A DNA stretch of 64,000 nt from the NCBI RefSeq assembly GCF_007565055.1, contig NC_044565.1:41129711-41193710 (forward strand), written 5' to 3'. The stretch is from Rhinopithecus roxellana. Its lineage: Eukaryota; Chordata; Mammalia; Primates; Cercopithecidae. Shown here in pieces: positions 46,642 to 57,694 of this stretch (within the stretch, counting starts at the first letter, position 1; every line of letters begins with the position of its first letter). The notes beneath the pieces are model-generated. The model did not search any database, had not been told where the DNA came from, and worked only from the letters and a program-made list of their open reading frames with translations. The position numbers were made by a program, and so were the translations under genes.

Positions 46642-48189
46642 ATTTAAGTGTGGGGAGCAGAAGACTGGATATGCAAGAGCATACATCTGGATACCTTTTA
46701 CCTCTTGACTTGTGGGGAAAATGACTCTAGGATTTTACATGGAGCTTCCTGTGTGCATGTTGATGACTGTTGGCAACAAGGTGGCAGGAAGAAAGACATT
46801 GCTTTCCAAACTCCTTTTCCCAAATGATCCTTTCTCAGTCTGTCTCACCTGCTTGTGTACTGTTCAACAGAGAAGGGGGAACAGGGAAAAGCAGGGGCAG
46901 TTGTGAAAAATAGAAGGGAAACTTGAGTGTACCTTTTTCTTCTCCTTCTCTTTCTCCACCCTCAGTCATCATTAACAGAAAAATATTTTTAAAAGATCCC
47001 TTGATGGCATCCCCAAATGTGAAGTCTGACATTTTCTTAGCTGATGGCCTCCTTTGTGAAGGTATTTTGTGTCCTCCCAGCATGCCTGCTGGATCCCTGG
47101 TTTGCCGCCGTTGCTAAGGTAAATACTCTTTCCATTAAGCAGCACAGCCCAAGAGTGGCCTAAAGCTCAAATAAATGACCAAGGAGCAAGTTAAACATTC
47201 CCTGGGGCGATTTTAACCTATGCAATGGCTTTTTGAAAAAATTGCCTATTTTTTCATGTTTTGGCCAGGGGGGTGTCTCTTATTCCCTTCTTTTTTATTT
47301 TCCTTTCAGCTGAGTACACCTTTTCTTTCATTTATTCATGCACTGCATGAAGGATGGAAGCAGGATGAATAAATCACAGAGCACTGCCCCTCTCCCCGCT
47401 CAGGGTTTGTGAAGAGAGCTAGAGCAGAATACAGTCCAGGCATTATGTCAACTTTGGGGGGACCTGGGGCAGGTGGCCGATTCTCACAGAGACCCTACTT
47501 CCCTTTCCTGTAAAAAATACCACAGCCCAACAGCCACTGGAGAACAGTGTTCTTCTGGAAGCTTCCTCTGGGCAGGAGGAGTCAAAGATCCTGGTCCTCA
47601 GGGACACTTGAGACGGGTGTGCCCAAAGCTGTGCACGATGGTTTGGTTTGTTTTGTTTTCCTTTGCCTCAGGAAGAATGTGTTCACAGACCTCAGGACAA
47701 ATCGTTTAAAAAAGTGTCCTGACAGTTGTCATGCTTCATCACTTGATTTAGAGGCAATAGGACAGCCTTATTTTCTTCTAATCTCTGGCGGTTGAGGAGT
47801 CTGGCTGGCCGGCAGAAGGCGGAGATTGGCTGAGAGAGTCATGAGTGAGCAGGGGCCTCTGGTGCCTGCAGCGCCCCTCAGAAAGAACGGGTCTCACCGG
47901 AAGACCACACTCATCTCTTTCCTGGTTACCCAGTGTGGGGATTTGTTGCTTTGCTGAGTGTGTTTTGTCTACATTCATGGCGCCCCAGAACTGTGCCTGT
48001 GTTTCCCACATTCTCTTTCGTGTCTGCCAGAGCAACATTCTCAGCAAACCATCTGAATGCAACTCCTGTGATCACAAAAGTCAATCATTGATGGAAATGA
48101 AGACCACGACCCTGATTCCTCAGGTTGGCCCTTTTCAAACCACGTTTTCTCAGAGCTCCAGGAACAACACGAGTTCTAGGGAGAGGTTT
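46642..48189. other. Unique sequence, ~1.5 kb
   Basis: No supported gene. The 205-codon frame starting at 47845 gains its length only by running into the next Alu and has no recognisable motif. Confidence 0.45.
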
Positions 48190-48492
48190 TCTTTTTTTTT
48201 TTTTTTTGGCAGAGTCTTGCTGTGTCATTCAGGCTGGAGTACAGTGCCTCAATCTCGGCTCACACTGCAACCTCTGCCTCCCGGGTTCAAGCAATTCTTA
48301 TGCCTCAGCCTCCTGAGTAGCTGGGACTATAGGTGCACACCAGCAGGCCCAGCTATTTTTTTTTTGTATTTTAGTAGAGATAGGGTTTCACCATGTTGCC
48401 CAGGGTGGTCTCGAGCTCCTGAGCTCAGGCAATCTGCCTGTCTTGGCCTCCCACAGCATTAGGATTACAGGTGTGGGCCACCGTGCCCAGCC
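48190..48492 (-). mobile_element. Alu element, antisense
   Basis: Diverged reverse Alu (TTGGCAGAGTCTTGCTGTGT to GTGCCCAGCC). A degenerate duplication GGGAGAGGTT / GGGAGCGTT may flank it. The next AluY landed about 16 bp beyond its head. Confidence 0.93.
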
Positions 48493-48500
48493 CTGGGAGC

Positions 48501-48508
<8 letters not shown>

Positions 48509-48531
<23 letters not shown>

Positions 48532-48815
48532 GAGACGGAGTCTCGCTCTATCGCCCAGGCTGGAGTGCAGTGGCTGGATCTCAGCTCACTGCAAGCTCCG
48601 CCTCCCGGGTTCACGCCATTCTCCTGCCTCAGCCTCCCAAGTAGCTGGGACTACAGGCGCCCGCCAACTCGCCCGGCTAGTTTTTTTTTGTATTTTTAGT
48701 AGAGACGGGGTTTCGCCGTGTTAGCTAGGTTGGTCTCCATCTCCTGACCTCGCGATCCACCCGTCTCGGCCTCCCAAAGTGCTGGGATTACAGGCTTGAG
48801 CCACCGCGCCCGGCC
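48509..48815 (-). mobile_element. Young AluY (Old World monkey type), antisense
   Basis: Reverse AluY with GGCTAG, CCCGTCTCGG and AGGCTTGAGCC. A perfect 17-bp target-site duplication CCTGGGAGCGTTCTTTT lies at 48492-48508 and 48816-48832. Confidence 0.98.
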
Positions 48816-48832
48816 CCTGGGAGCGTTCTTTT

Positions 48833-49019
48833 AAAAAACATGAATAGATCACGTTAGTCCGCTCATTGCACTTGGGACAATGCTGCACCCTGAGAGCGTG
48901 ACCTGCCAGGCCTGGTGACAGCACCTCGTGGTCTTTGCCTGTGGTGGTCTCTGGTCCCTTCAGCCTCCTCCACGGTGCCTGCCTCAAAAGCTCTTCCTCC
49001 ACCGTTCACCTGGTTAACA
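48833..49019. other. Unique spacer
   Basis: No feature seen. Confidence 0.4.
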
Positions 49020-49275
49020 CCATGTGTCCTTCAGTTTCCAACTTGAATGTCTGCCCTCAGAAAGGCCTTCCTTGACCCCCCAGATGAGGTCAGTTTCCCC
49101 TAAAGCTCACGAGGCCCACATGAAATTACTTAGTTATTTGGTTAATGTGTCTTCCCCATTAAACTGTAAAAGCCACAGGAGAAGGGGCAAGTCTGTTTCG
49201 TTTTCAGATGTAGCTCTAGCCTATGGCATATAGTAGGTGTTCAACAAATATGTATTTAACGAAAGAAGGAATGAG
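49020..49275 (+). repeat. L2 LINE 3' end, sense
   Basis: 'ccttccttgaccccccagat', 'ccattaaactgtaaaagcca', 'caggagaaggggcaagtctg' and 'atagtaggtgttcaacaaat' are the classic L2 3' end, finishing in an AAGAAGGAATGA-type tail. Confidence 0.85.
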
Positions 49276-49448
49276 AGCATGGCACTGCCTTTCCATGCTG
49301 GAATCGTGTCTGGACTACTTATTTTTTCATTCCCATTCATCAGATGATCAGTCAGCTGTTTAACAGGGCAGATTAAAATAATTTTGAGAGCACACTTTTT
49401 AAAAGGGAGGGAAGATTGGGCCTTTGAAAGCATCTTGTTTAGGCCCTC
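49276..49448. other. Unique spacer
   Basis: No feature seen. Confidence 0.4.
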
Positions 49449-49463
49449 AAAGAACGGAGACTT

Positions 49464-49707
49464 TTTTTTTTTAGATGGAGTCTTGCTGCAACCTCTGCCT
49501 CCTGGGTTCAAGCAATTCTCTGCCTCAGCCTCCCGAGCAGCTGGGATTACAGGTGCCCGCCACTATGCCCGGCTGATTTTTGTGTTTTTAGTAGAGACTG
49601 GGTTTCACCATCTTGGCCAGGCTAGTCTTGAACTCCTGACCTCGTGATCCACCCACCTCGGCCTCCCAAAGTGCTGGGATTACAGGTGTGAGCCGCGGCG
49701 CCCGGCC
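49464..49707 (-). mobile_element. Alu element, antisense, internal deletion
   Basis: Reads AGATGGAGTCTTGCT and jumps directly to GCAACCTCTGCCTCC. The ~45 bp normally between ('ctgtcgcccaggctggag… ctcact') is missing. Degenerate target-site duplication AAGAACGGAGACTTT (49449-49463) against AAGAATGTAGTCTTT (49709-49723). Confidence 0.93.
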
Positions 49708-49723
49708 TAAGAATGTAGTCTTT

Positions 49724-50655
49724 ATTTCCCTTCCTGATGTGGGAAATCTGAGCTTCTGATATGTGTGTACTGGGTCTGGATCCTGGATTCTTAGGAGTGA
49801 CCCGGATGTTCTGGAGGCTGTCCAGGGCTTCGGAGCAGAGACCTCACTGCCCATTGCTGAGGCCTGACCTCTTTGTTCAAGCAACCTCTTTGCCAAACCA
49901 CCTCAGGCTACAGCACCAGGCTCCGAGAAAACCTTAGATCAAGATATTAAGAGAATAGTTCTGATACCTACTTCCCTTTCCTTTGGAAAAAGCCCAACTT
50001 TATGGCCCTTTTAGGAAATATGGGAGGGGAAGGCCCATAATGTAACTCGGGCAGGAGTAGGGGGTGGGGGCGAGATGGAGGAGAATTCTTAGGGTTTTGG
50101 TTCTTGACTCTAAGTCAGTCTGTTTTTGTACTTGTGTCTTTTAAGCTTTTCCACATGTGCCCCAAGGGCCCATCGGTGAGTGTGTTTTATAAACTGGAAA
50201 AATGAATAAAAATAAGACCCAGAAGGGAAACACCAGAAGGAGTGTGAAGGGAAAAGTGTTAGTTCCTCTGTACCTCCCAACTAGGCCTGACCTGCATTTG
50301 TGGGGGTCCCAGGGTCAGGCTTATTTGGCTTTGTGGGTAAAATGTGGAGTCTTTGCTCCGAGAAAGCCTGATCAGTTTTTGTACTTGGCCTGCTCCACTC
50401 AGCATTAATTAACTTCAGGAAAGTAAAAGGTGATTCTTTTTTATTTGGCTATCTGGCTCCACAAACCTTGTTGGCTTCCTGTCCCATAGGTGCCGGATTG
50501 ATGGGACCTCAAATGTGTAAAGTCTTGCACAGGAAATCCCCCAGCATGGCCGTTCAGAGGCTCTCAACTCCTGCTGGACCCAAACACAAGAAACTAGGAG
50601 GCCCAGACCCCGTCTCTCATTTTGCACCTCAGGAAACGGTACCTGAAAGAGAACT
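49724..50655. other. Unique sequence
   Basis: No gene or clear repeat. Confidence 0.45.
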
Positions 50656-50670
50656 CCATTTTCTTTTCTT

Positions 50671-50981
50671 TTCTTTTCTTTTTCTTTTTTTTTTTTTTTG
50701 AGACGGAGTCTCGCTCTGCCGCCCAGGCTGGAGTGCAGTGGCCGGATCTCAGCTCACTGCAAGCTCCGCCTCCTGGGTTTACGCCATTCTCCTGCCTCAG
50801 CCTCCCAAGCAGCCGGGACTACAGGCGCCCGCCACGTTGCCCGGCTAGTTTTTTGTATTTTTTAGTAGAGACGGGGTTTCACCATGTTAGCCAGGATGGC
50901 CTCGATCTCCTCACCTCGTGATCCGCCCGTCTTGGCCTCCCAAAGTGCTGGGATTACAGGCTTGAGCCACCGCGCCCGGCC
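50671..50981 (-). mobile_element. Young AluY (Old World monkey type), antisense
   Basis: Reverse AluY with CGCTCTGCCGCCCAGG and the monkey-type 3' text. A perfect 15-bp target-site duplication CCATTTTCTTTTCTT (50656-50670 and 50982-50996). The tail has become a TTTTC microsatellite. Confidence 0.98.
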
Positions 50982-50996
50982 CCATTTTCTTTTCTT

Positions 50997-51386
50997 AACG
51001 TTTTTCAGCTAATACAAGAGGGTGTAGGGAAGGGGCTATTTGGAAAAGAAATTCTCTAAATTGCCTGTAAAACTGAGCACAACCCAAGAACCAAATATTT
51101 TGAAACAAGCATATTTAGGAAGTTTGAGGACGCTTTAAAATATCTCCAGAAGGTTTGTGTTTACCCCAGCACAATGTCTGTCTTGTGACCCAAAGCTTTA
51201 TCTTCCAAACCTTACTTGAGCAACTTCATCAATAAAAACATTTTAGGGAATGCACATCTAACACATATATACTTATTATAACTTTTGTACACATACTTTT
51301 GTACTAATATATTCTGTATTTTTAAAAACATATATCTAAACACAAATTTAAAAATGGATGCAGATGAAATAAATCTTTAAAAATAG
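50997..51386. other. AT-rich unique sequence
   Basis: No gene or named repeat. The 3' half (51240-51350) is very A/T-rich. Confidence 0.45.
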
Positions 51387-51689
51387 GGCCGGGCGTGGTG
51401 GCTCACGCCTGTAATCCCACCACTTTGGGAGGCCGAGGTGGGTGGATCACCTGAGGTCAGAAGTTCAAGACCAGCCTGGTCAACATGGTGAAAACTCGTC
51501 TCTACTAAATGTACAAAAAGTTAGCTGGGTGTGGTGGTTGGGCACCTGTAATCCCAGCTACTCAGGAGGCTGAGGCAGGAGAATCGCTTGAACCCAGGAG
51601 GCCGACTTTACAGTGAACCGAGATCGGGCCATTGCACACCAGCCTGGGCAACAAGAACAAAAGTTTGTCTCAAAAAAAAAAAAAAAAAA
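51387..51689 (+). mobile_element. Alu element, sense
   Basis: Full-length sense AluS-like copy with an A18 tail. No clear target-site duplication. Head-to-head with the AluY at 50671-50981, with about 405 bp between. Confidence 0.95.
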
Positions 51690-52127
51690 GTTTATTAACT
51701 ATCTGAAACCCTTTTTGTTCTCATTAAAATAAATTAATCAAATTTCTAGTGAGAGCAATGGGACTGGATAGGCATGATTATTTTAAAAAATCTTGGTATA
51801 ATACTTTGTGGCACCGTGAGTCAAAAGCCTGGCTCTGATTTTCAATACTTGGGCGATTATAGCTGAGAAAGATATGTAAGACATATAAATCTAAACAGAA
51901 GAAGGGAACTGGACTCTCATTTTTGAATACTGGCCACTGTGAAGGCACAGGTTTTCATCTGTCACTATGTGCTAAAAGCAACCCAGCAAGTGAGGGTGTC
52001 ACTGTCAACTGCTCCTTGTCGTGAGATTCCCATCTTTCCCTCGAGACATCTCAGGTATCACATGTGACCTTGACCCTGTGTCCCACAGCAGTAGTCACTG
52101 AGTGTAAAGCCTTTTCCTTGAGGATTG
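51690..52127. other. Unique sequence
   Basis: No feature seen. Confidence 0.45.
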
Positions 52128-52715
52128 TGGTAGACAGAATGCCCCCCAAAGGTGACTATGCTTGAATCCCTGGAAAGTGAACATGTCACCTTCTATGGCA
52201 AAAGGGACTTTGCAGACATGATTCAGGTTAAAGACCTTAAATTAGAGGGAGTACCCTGCACTATCCAGGTGTCTAATCTAATCCCATGAGACTTCAAATG
52301 CAGAGAACTTTCTCTGGCTGGAGTCAAAGAGATGTGACAAAAGAGGTCGTTGGAGAGATTTGAAGTGTGAGAAAGACCTGACCTCCTGTTTCTGGGGAGC
52401 CCACCTGGAAAGCATGAGAAGGGACACAGGCAACCTTTGGGAACAAAGACTGCCAGCCACAAGGAAAAGACAACAGTCCTCCAGCCACAAGAAACCGAAT
52501 TCAGCCAGCAACCTGGACAAGCTAGAGGAACATTCTTCCCCAGAACCTTTAGGAGGAAGTGGGCCTTGCAGATACCCTGATTTTGTCTTTTGAGACATTA
52601 AACAGAGGATCCCACTGAGTTCAACTGGCCTATAGAAACTGATATATGTTTGGACTGTTTTAAGCTGCTATGTTTGTGGTAATTTATTCTGGTGGCAACA
52701 GAAAATGAATGTAAT
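52128..52715 (+). mobile_element. MaLR-like ancient LTR, sense
   Basis: 'attgtggtagacagaatgcc', 'gcaaaagggactttgcagac', 'gactgccagccacaaggaaa' and the end 'ttttaagctgctatgtttgt' / 'ggtaatttattctggtggca' follow a common old LTR of the MLT1/ERVL-MaLR style. An ATTAAA lies near the 3' end. The exact family is uncertain. Confidence 0.65.
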
Positions 52716-53299
52716 TATATATTAGAAAAACTGAAGGTAGAAGCTCCAATTCTTTCTCCCCACACTCCAGTGGTTCATCTTGTGCAGCATTCGGGGTGTG
52801 GAAATTCCATTTTGAAGACACCATCATCCAGGATTCTAGCCCCAACCTGGGAAAGGTCCTGGAGAGAACTTTTAGCATGTATTTCTGAGCCATTCACACT
52901 TAACCCAGAGAGAGAAGGTGTCCTGCCCAAACGCAAAGCAGCAAGGCGGTAGTTCTGGACATAACCTAAACAATTGCCACCAACTCTCTGGATGTCCATC
53001 CGTCAGCCCTATCTAGTCTTTCTGTCTGCATGGCAATGCGGGAGATATGGCGATGAGGGCCAGGATCGCAGAAGTCAGAGTATCCATGGCTGGAGCTTCC
53101 ATTTTAAATGAAATATTCTTGCTTATGGCTTCATGGTATCCTTTCAGATTTTGCATCTGGCTGTACTCCAGATGTTTATGTAGAAACTTCACAGTAGACA
53201 TGATAGTGGCACAGGTCTGCAGGAAGGATCCTTTCCTACTTACAGAGTGACCCAACGTGGCCGATCTCTTCAATATTTACAACAGCTGAGTGAGTGGAG
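52716..53299. other. Unique sequence
   Basis: No supported gene. Overlapping 60-86 codon frames on both strands. Confidence 0.45.
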
Positions 53300-53420
53300 G
53301 CATGATCGACTCCATTTACCCATCAAATAAATGAAATTTCAGAGTGGTTACACAATCTGCTTGAGGTAACAAGGCCAGCAAACCACAGAGCCAACATACC
53401 AGGGTGCCTGGCTCCACAGG
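53300..53420 (-). repeat. MIR SINE fragment, antisense
   Basis: 'gactccatttacccatcaaa', 'taaatgaaatttcagagtgg' and 'acaatctgcttgaggtaaca' resemble the antisense MIR core, weakly. Confidence 0.5.
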
Positions 53421-53559
53421 AGTCTGGGAAGAGGGAGAGGGAGATGGGGACAGGATGTATCACCAGGATGCTGGGGGAAGAGAGAATATTGGTGTGTGGG
53501 GCAGCCTGCATTCCCAAATCAGGAGCACTGGGTGCTGCTGCGTTACAGTGAGTGTAGGA

Positions 53560-53942
53560 GCCTGCCATTCTGGGTCTCACTCTGCCCAAATATGTCTTGC
53601 TCATTTTCACTGCCATATGTCTGCTCCTCCCAGTCTGTTTGAGGTTCCCTCCTGTTCCCTCTCTGCCTCTAAGTCCTTCAAAAAACCAACTGGAAGTGCC
53701 TCTTCCAGGCTTTCCTTAGCCTTTCTTTATTCCGTTGAACTTCTATTATGTTAATTGTTCAAAAGATTAGTTCTGGCACTTACCCTATGCTGCTTTGTAT
53801 TACTATTGGAAAACAACAGTGGCCCTCTCAACCCATCGGGTGGATGATACATGCCATGCTTTATACATTCCTGTGGCCCTGCTGTACCTGGCACACACAA
53901 AAAGGGATTAATAAATATGTATATGCTGAATGAAAGAATGGA
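53560..53942 (+). repeat. L2 LINE 3' region, sense
   Basis: 'ccttccaggctttccttagc'-like text, 'tcaacccatcgggtggatga', 'tgtacctggcacacacaaaa' and 'aataaatatgtatatgctga', ending in ATGAAAGAATGGA, follow the L2 3' end. Confidence 0.7.
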
Positions 53943-54639
53943 GAGATGCTGTTGATTTTCTTTGTTCTTCTTTCTTTTTCTCTGATTTCATGTCAAACAT
54001 AGTTTTCTCCCTTAATAGCAATCATTGTTTGTCTTATGTGTACAGTGGGAAGTGTGAGCCTCCACAGTCTCAGCTGGATGAATAATAGTATATCCACTTC
54101 TGCCTGAGTCACAAATGTTAAATTGGTTTAAAGGTACGATGTAAAAAAGTCAAGCTCTATTAGGCTTGGCTTGGCCTTGGAAGAACCACAACACCAACAT
54201 ACCAGTTTCATGGTATGTGTGATTTCAGGCTCTGATCCCAAGGTTCCACCACACAGGACCAGCTGAGTTAACATCCTCAGTGGGTAGCCCTGGCCATCCT
54301 AGGCTGGCCTTTTCCTGTGCTCCCACTGACCAGCAAGCCAAGCCCCATGCCCCCTGCCTGGCATTCAATGCCTGCCAAAGGAACTTTGCAAATACTCCAG
54401 CCAACTTGGTCTCCTGGATTTCCTTGCACATGGCATGTTCATTTCCACCTCGGAGCCCACTTAGGTCAGTGGCTTCATCAGAAGCATTTGTTTTCCATCC
54501 ATCCCTCCCAACTTCAAGCCCTATGTTGCTTTTTAAAAAAGCCATTCTTGGAGACTTTGCTCTGAGTTTTCCTCTCCCTGATCACTCACAGGTCCCATTG
54601 TTTGTCCCACAGTTTTTTTTCCATGATGGCCTTTTAACA
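53943..54639. other. Unique sequence
   Basis: No supported gene. The 127- and 106-codon frames on opposite strands at 54225-54663 overlap each other and lack motifs. Confidence 0.45.
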
Positions 54640-54833
54640 TTTTTATTATTTATTTGGTTTTAAAAATTTTACTTTGATTTCTGGGATACATGTGCAGAAC
54701 GTGCAGGTTTTTTACATAGGTATACATGTGCCATGGTGGTTTGCTGCACCTATCAACCTGTCATTTAGTTTTTAAGCCCCGCGTGCATTATGTATTTGTC
54801 CTAATGCTCTTCCTCCCCTTGCCTCCAACCCCT
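54640..54833 (-). mobile_element. Primate L1 (L1P-type) 3' end, antisense, 5'-truncated
   Basis: 'gggatacatgtgcagaacgt', 'tacataggtatacatgtgcc', 'tgcacctatcaacctgtcat' and 'cctaatgctcttcctcccct' are the reverse of the L1P 3'UTR end. About 190 bp, a typical 5'-truncated insertion. No clean target-site duplication seen. Confidence 0.88.
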
Positions 54834-55049
54834 CTGTCTTTTTGCATTAAGTGAAAAAGTGTGTATTAAGCACTTATATATGCTCATTCCTCTGTCCAGT
54901 GCTTGAGGGGGCTCCAGAGGAACAGGAGTTGCCAGTGATTGATCCACAAGGTGCTGGGTGTGAGCCCTTTCCTTCCTGGCTTTATGTGACCAGCAAACAC
55001 CCTGTGATCATGGAATTGTACTAGGAAGAGCAATCCTACAGCAGCGTTG
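54834..55049. other. Unique spacer
   Basis: No feature seen. Confidence 0.4.
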
Positions 55050-55935
55050 GTGCACATGCACAAGGAGATATGCAGAAGGTGCTTCTTGCAGCATTGTTTG
55101 TAAAACTATAGAACAACTTGAATGTCCACTGAGAGGAGTAGGGATAAATGAGTTGTAGTGAATTCATACAGTAAAATCCTATAAATAATCCTACATATAA
55201 GTTGTGGTAAAGTCATATGGTGAGTTCCTATATAGTAGTTAAGATGAATCAACTGAAGTTACATGTAATAACTCACATAAATCTCAGCAAATATGATGTT
55301 GAAAAAGAGTGATCAGCTGTAGAAGCAAAAGTACCATATAATACCATTTATATGAAATTTTAAGACTCACTAAACAATACTCTCTATGGATAAACACATA
55401 CGGAGTTGTAATATTAAAATATGCATGGGAATGATATATACCAACGCTGGCAAATTATGCCCATGGCCAAGTCCAGCCCACCACTGCTTTTGTGTGGCTT
55501 GTGAGCTAAGAATGGGTTTTACAATTTTAAATAGTTGAAAAAAAATCAGAAGAAGGACACTCTTTTGTGACACTTGAAAATTATATGAAATTCAAATTCC
55601 AGTGTGCATAAATAAAATTTGCTGGAATACCACCACACCTGGTCTTTCACTTATCAACTATGGCTGCCTTTGTACTCCAAGGACAGGGTTGAATACTTGC
55701 CACAGATCGTGTGGCCTGCAAAGTTGCAACTACTTACCATCTGGCCCTTTTCAGAAAGTTTTCCAAGTCTTGATCTATGTCAAACTTGGGAGAATGGTTG
55801 CCTCTGGTAATGAAAGGAAAGAAATGGAACTGGGGCAGGAGTGCATCAGTTACAACATTTTATCTCTTAAGCTGCTGGTGGGTTATATATTAATACTTAT
55901 ATTTTGGATGTCTAAAGTATTTTGTAGTTTCAAAA
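55050..55935 (+). mobile_element. L1M-type LINE 3' end, sense, interrupted by a hAT-like element
   Basis: 'cttcttgcagcattgtttgt', 'acttgaatgtccactgagag' and 'accatttatatgaaatttta' before the interruption, then 'atggttgcctctggtaatga' and 'ttggatgtctaaagtatttt' after it, are the ORF2 end and 3'UTR of an old L1. Non-coding remnant. Confidence 0.7.
55442..55765 (-). mobile_element. hAT-like nonautonomous transposon
   Basis: 'gctggcaaattatgcccatg', 'atatgaaattcaaattccag', 'atcaactatggctgcctttg', 'agatcgtgtggcctgcaaag' and 'accatctggcccttttcaga' belong to the same family as 39371-39590, in a longer version. It splits the L1M. An 8-bp duplication was not found. Confidence 0.65.
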
Positions 55936-55969
55936 AAAAAGTAGAAGGCAAACTTCCCATCTCCTAAAA

Positions 55970-56340
55970 AACCCTTAGTAGGTATTATTATGGTTCCCAG
56001 TTCACGGTTAGGTACTATTATAACCTACAGTAGGTATTATTATAACCTAGCCCAGCCCAGGTTGCCAAAGTTCTATCTCCCTCTCCCTCTCTCACTTTCC
56101 ACGAGGCAGGCAGCCCCAGGCGCACAGGTCGGCAGCTGAGATGAGAAGACATGGCCTTTTTCAATGACATCAGCAGACTGTACCAGGGAGGATCTGGCTA
56201 ACTGGACTTGGATCACTGGCCCCTTCCTGCCAGCAGCCCTTCCTCAGATGAGAAAGTTAACAGATGAGGAAGCGAAGCTTAGAGTGTACATGGATAGTGA
56301 ATGCTGGAAGGGGATTAACCTCAAGACCTTCCATCCCAGC
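55970..56340 (-). repeat. MIR SINE, antisense, split by block C1
   Basis: The left side has three tandem variants of TAGGTATTATTAT (55978, 56010 and 56032 regions). The right side resumes with CAGATGAG (also repeated: 56246-56253 and again about 16 bp on), GGAAGCGAAGCTTAGAG and 'caagaccttccatcc'. The ~200 bp between are block C1. Confidence 0.65.
56050..56247. repeat. Block C1 of a local three-copy repeat
   Basis: Starts GCCCAGCC, which looks like the last 8 bases of an antisense Alu. It continues CAGGTTGCCAAAGTTCT, 'gagatgagaagacatggcct' and 'cagactgtaccagggaggat', and stops at CCTCAG. Roughly 88% identical by eye to C3 (60234-60470). Confidence 0.85.
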
Positions 56341-56744
56341 ACTTCTGGAGCACTGGCCTGCGCTGCTCACCAGGACTCTGCAGGCCAGCTGGGGAGAAGG
56401 GACTAAATGCCAAGCTGCTCTGGGATGAACATCTACCTCCAGGAGACAGTTGTTTAATGAAATTTCCCACCCATGTGATTAGCATCTTCTGAGAGTGAGG
56501 TGAGTAAAACAGGACACCACCATCAACATCACCTCTGACTGCATTGCCTAGACAGTAGTAATACCCAGTATTTTTGTAGAGCTTTCTGTTTCTCAAAGTC
56601 ATGCACACTGATTCACTTAGGAACCTGGCAGGAAGCAAGGCAGTCCTGATTGCCTACGTTGTTGAGATGGTAAAACGGGTATTCTGAGCAACTGCCGAGT
56701 TCTTTTACATCCCTGGGATGGCACAGTCATAAGGGCCAGACACT
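56341..56744. other. Unique sequence
   Basis: No gene seen. Confidence 0.4.
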
Positions 56745-56935
56745 GGGCCTGACTTCAAGGTCACTGTGGCTGCACTACTGAGTGACTGTGGACAAGTCTC
56801 ACATTCTCTTGAAGACTCAGGAGCCTCCTCTGTAAAGCGGAGATGATAATTACTTTCCACCGCATGGGCGTGTTGTGGGGATTAAATGAGATCATACAAG
56901 TGGAATGCTGAGCACCAGTCCAGGAAGGCGAGGGA
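56745..56935 (+). repeat. MIR SINE, sense
   Basis: 'actgagtgactgtggacaag', 'tcctctgtaaagcggagatg', 'gttgtggggattaaatgaga' and 'gtggaatgctgagcaccag' give a clear sense MIR. Confidence 0.85.
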
Positions 56936-57694
56936 CACGCCCTACATGTCACCTACTGGATTGTTGCTGTTTTCAGGGTTCCTTTTACCCAAAGATCCAC
57001 CTAGAATTCTTCCCCTGAGTGCTGTTCATCTTTGTCAAGGCTCAGCAATGTTTTGGATGGTTCTCCTTTGACATAGCTCTGGTGGTTGTTAATACTAAAT
57101 GTTTTCCAGCTTACCTATAAGGAAACTGAGTCTTAGGAAGCAATTGTAGGGCCTCTACTTTGTGCATGAGAATGAGTGAAGGCTGGGGAAGCCTGGGATT
57201 TGGCCTGATGTTCCAGCATTGGCACCTGCCTGCCTTTTCTCTGTAAACATCCTACCCTAGAATGCTCCACCAGGGAGAGACCATCATTACCAAGCAGCAG
57301 CGGCATGGTGTTTATCAAAGCAGGTGTGGTTTCCTTTGCTGCAGCTCTCCATATTTGTGGCAGTTATTCATTTTTGAAGCAGAGGTCACTTTTCTTTCAC
57401 TGGTGAGGTACTTTGACAAAGACAAAGAAGAGAGACAATGGTAATGATGGTGGGAAGTGGGGATGGGATTGGCATTGGGTTTGAAGGCTGACAGCCCAGA
57501 TCAAAAAGGCTGACAGTCAGAGGCAAGGGAGGGACTGAGGATAAAGTACTTGCTGTGCTCATGTTGTCTAGGAGTTTGCATTCTCTGGTAGTCAGTGATC
57601 AAATGAAGCAGGGAGCTTCGTGTTCAAAAGCAGAACCTACAGGTTCTTTAAAGAGGCTTGCCAGAAGATGAATGCCTTGGCTGGAATTTGTAGG
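56936..57694. other. Unique sequence
   Basis: No supported gene. Confidence 0.45.

Noticed and set aside
47845..48462. 205-codon plus-strand frame
   Set aside because: Its second half is antisense Alu sequence and the first half has no recognisable domain, splice context or codon pattern.
54225..54663. Opposed 106- and 127-codon frames
   Set aside because: They lie on opposite strands of the same unique DNA and neither shows a domain. Chance is the simplest reading.
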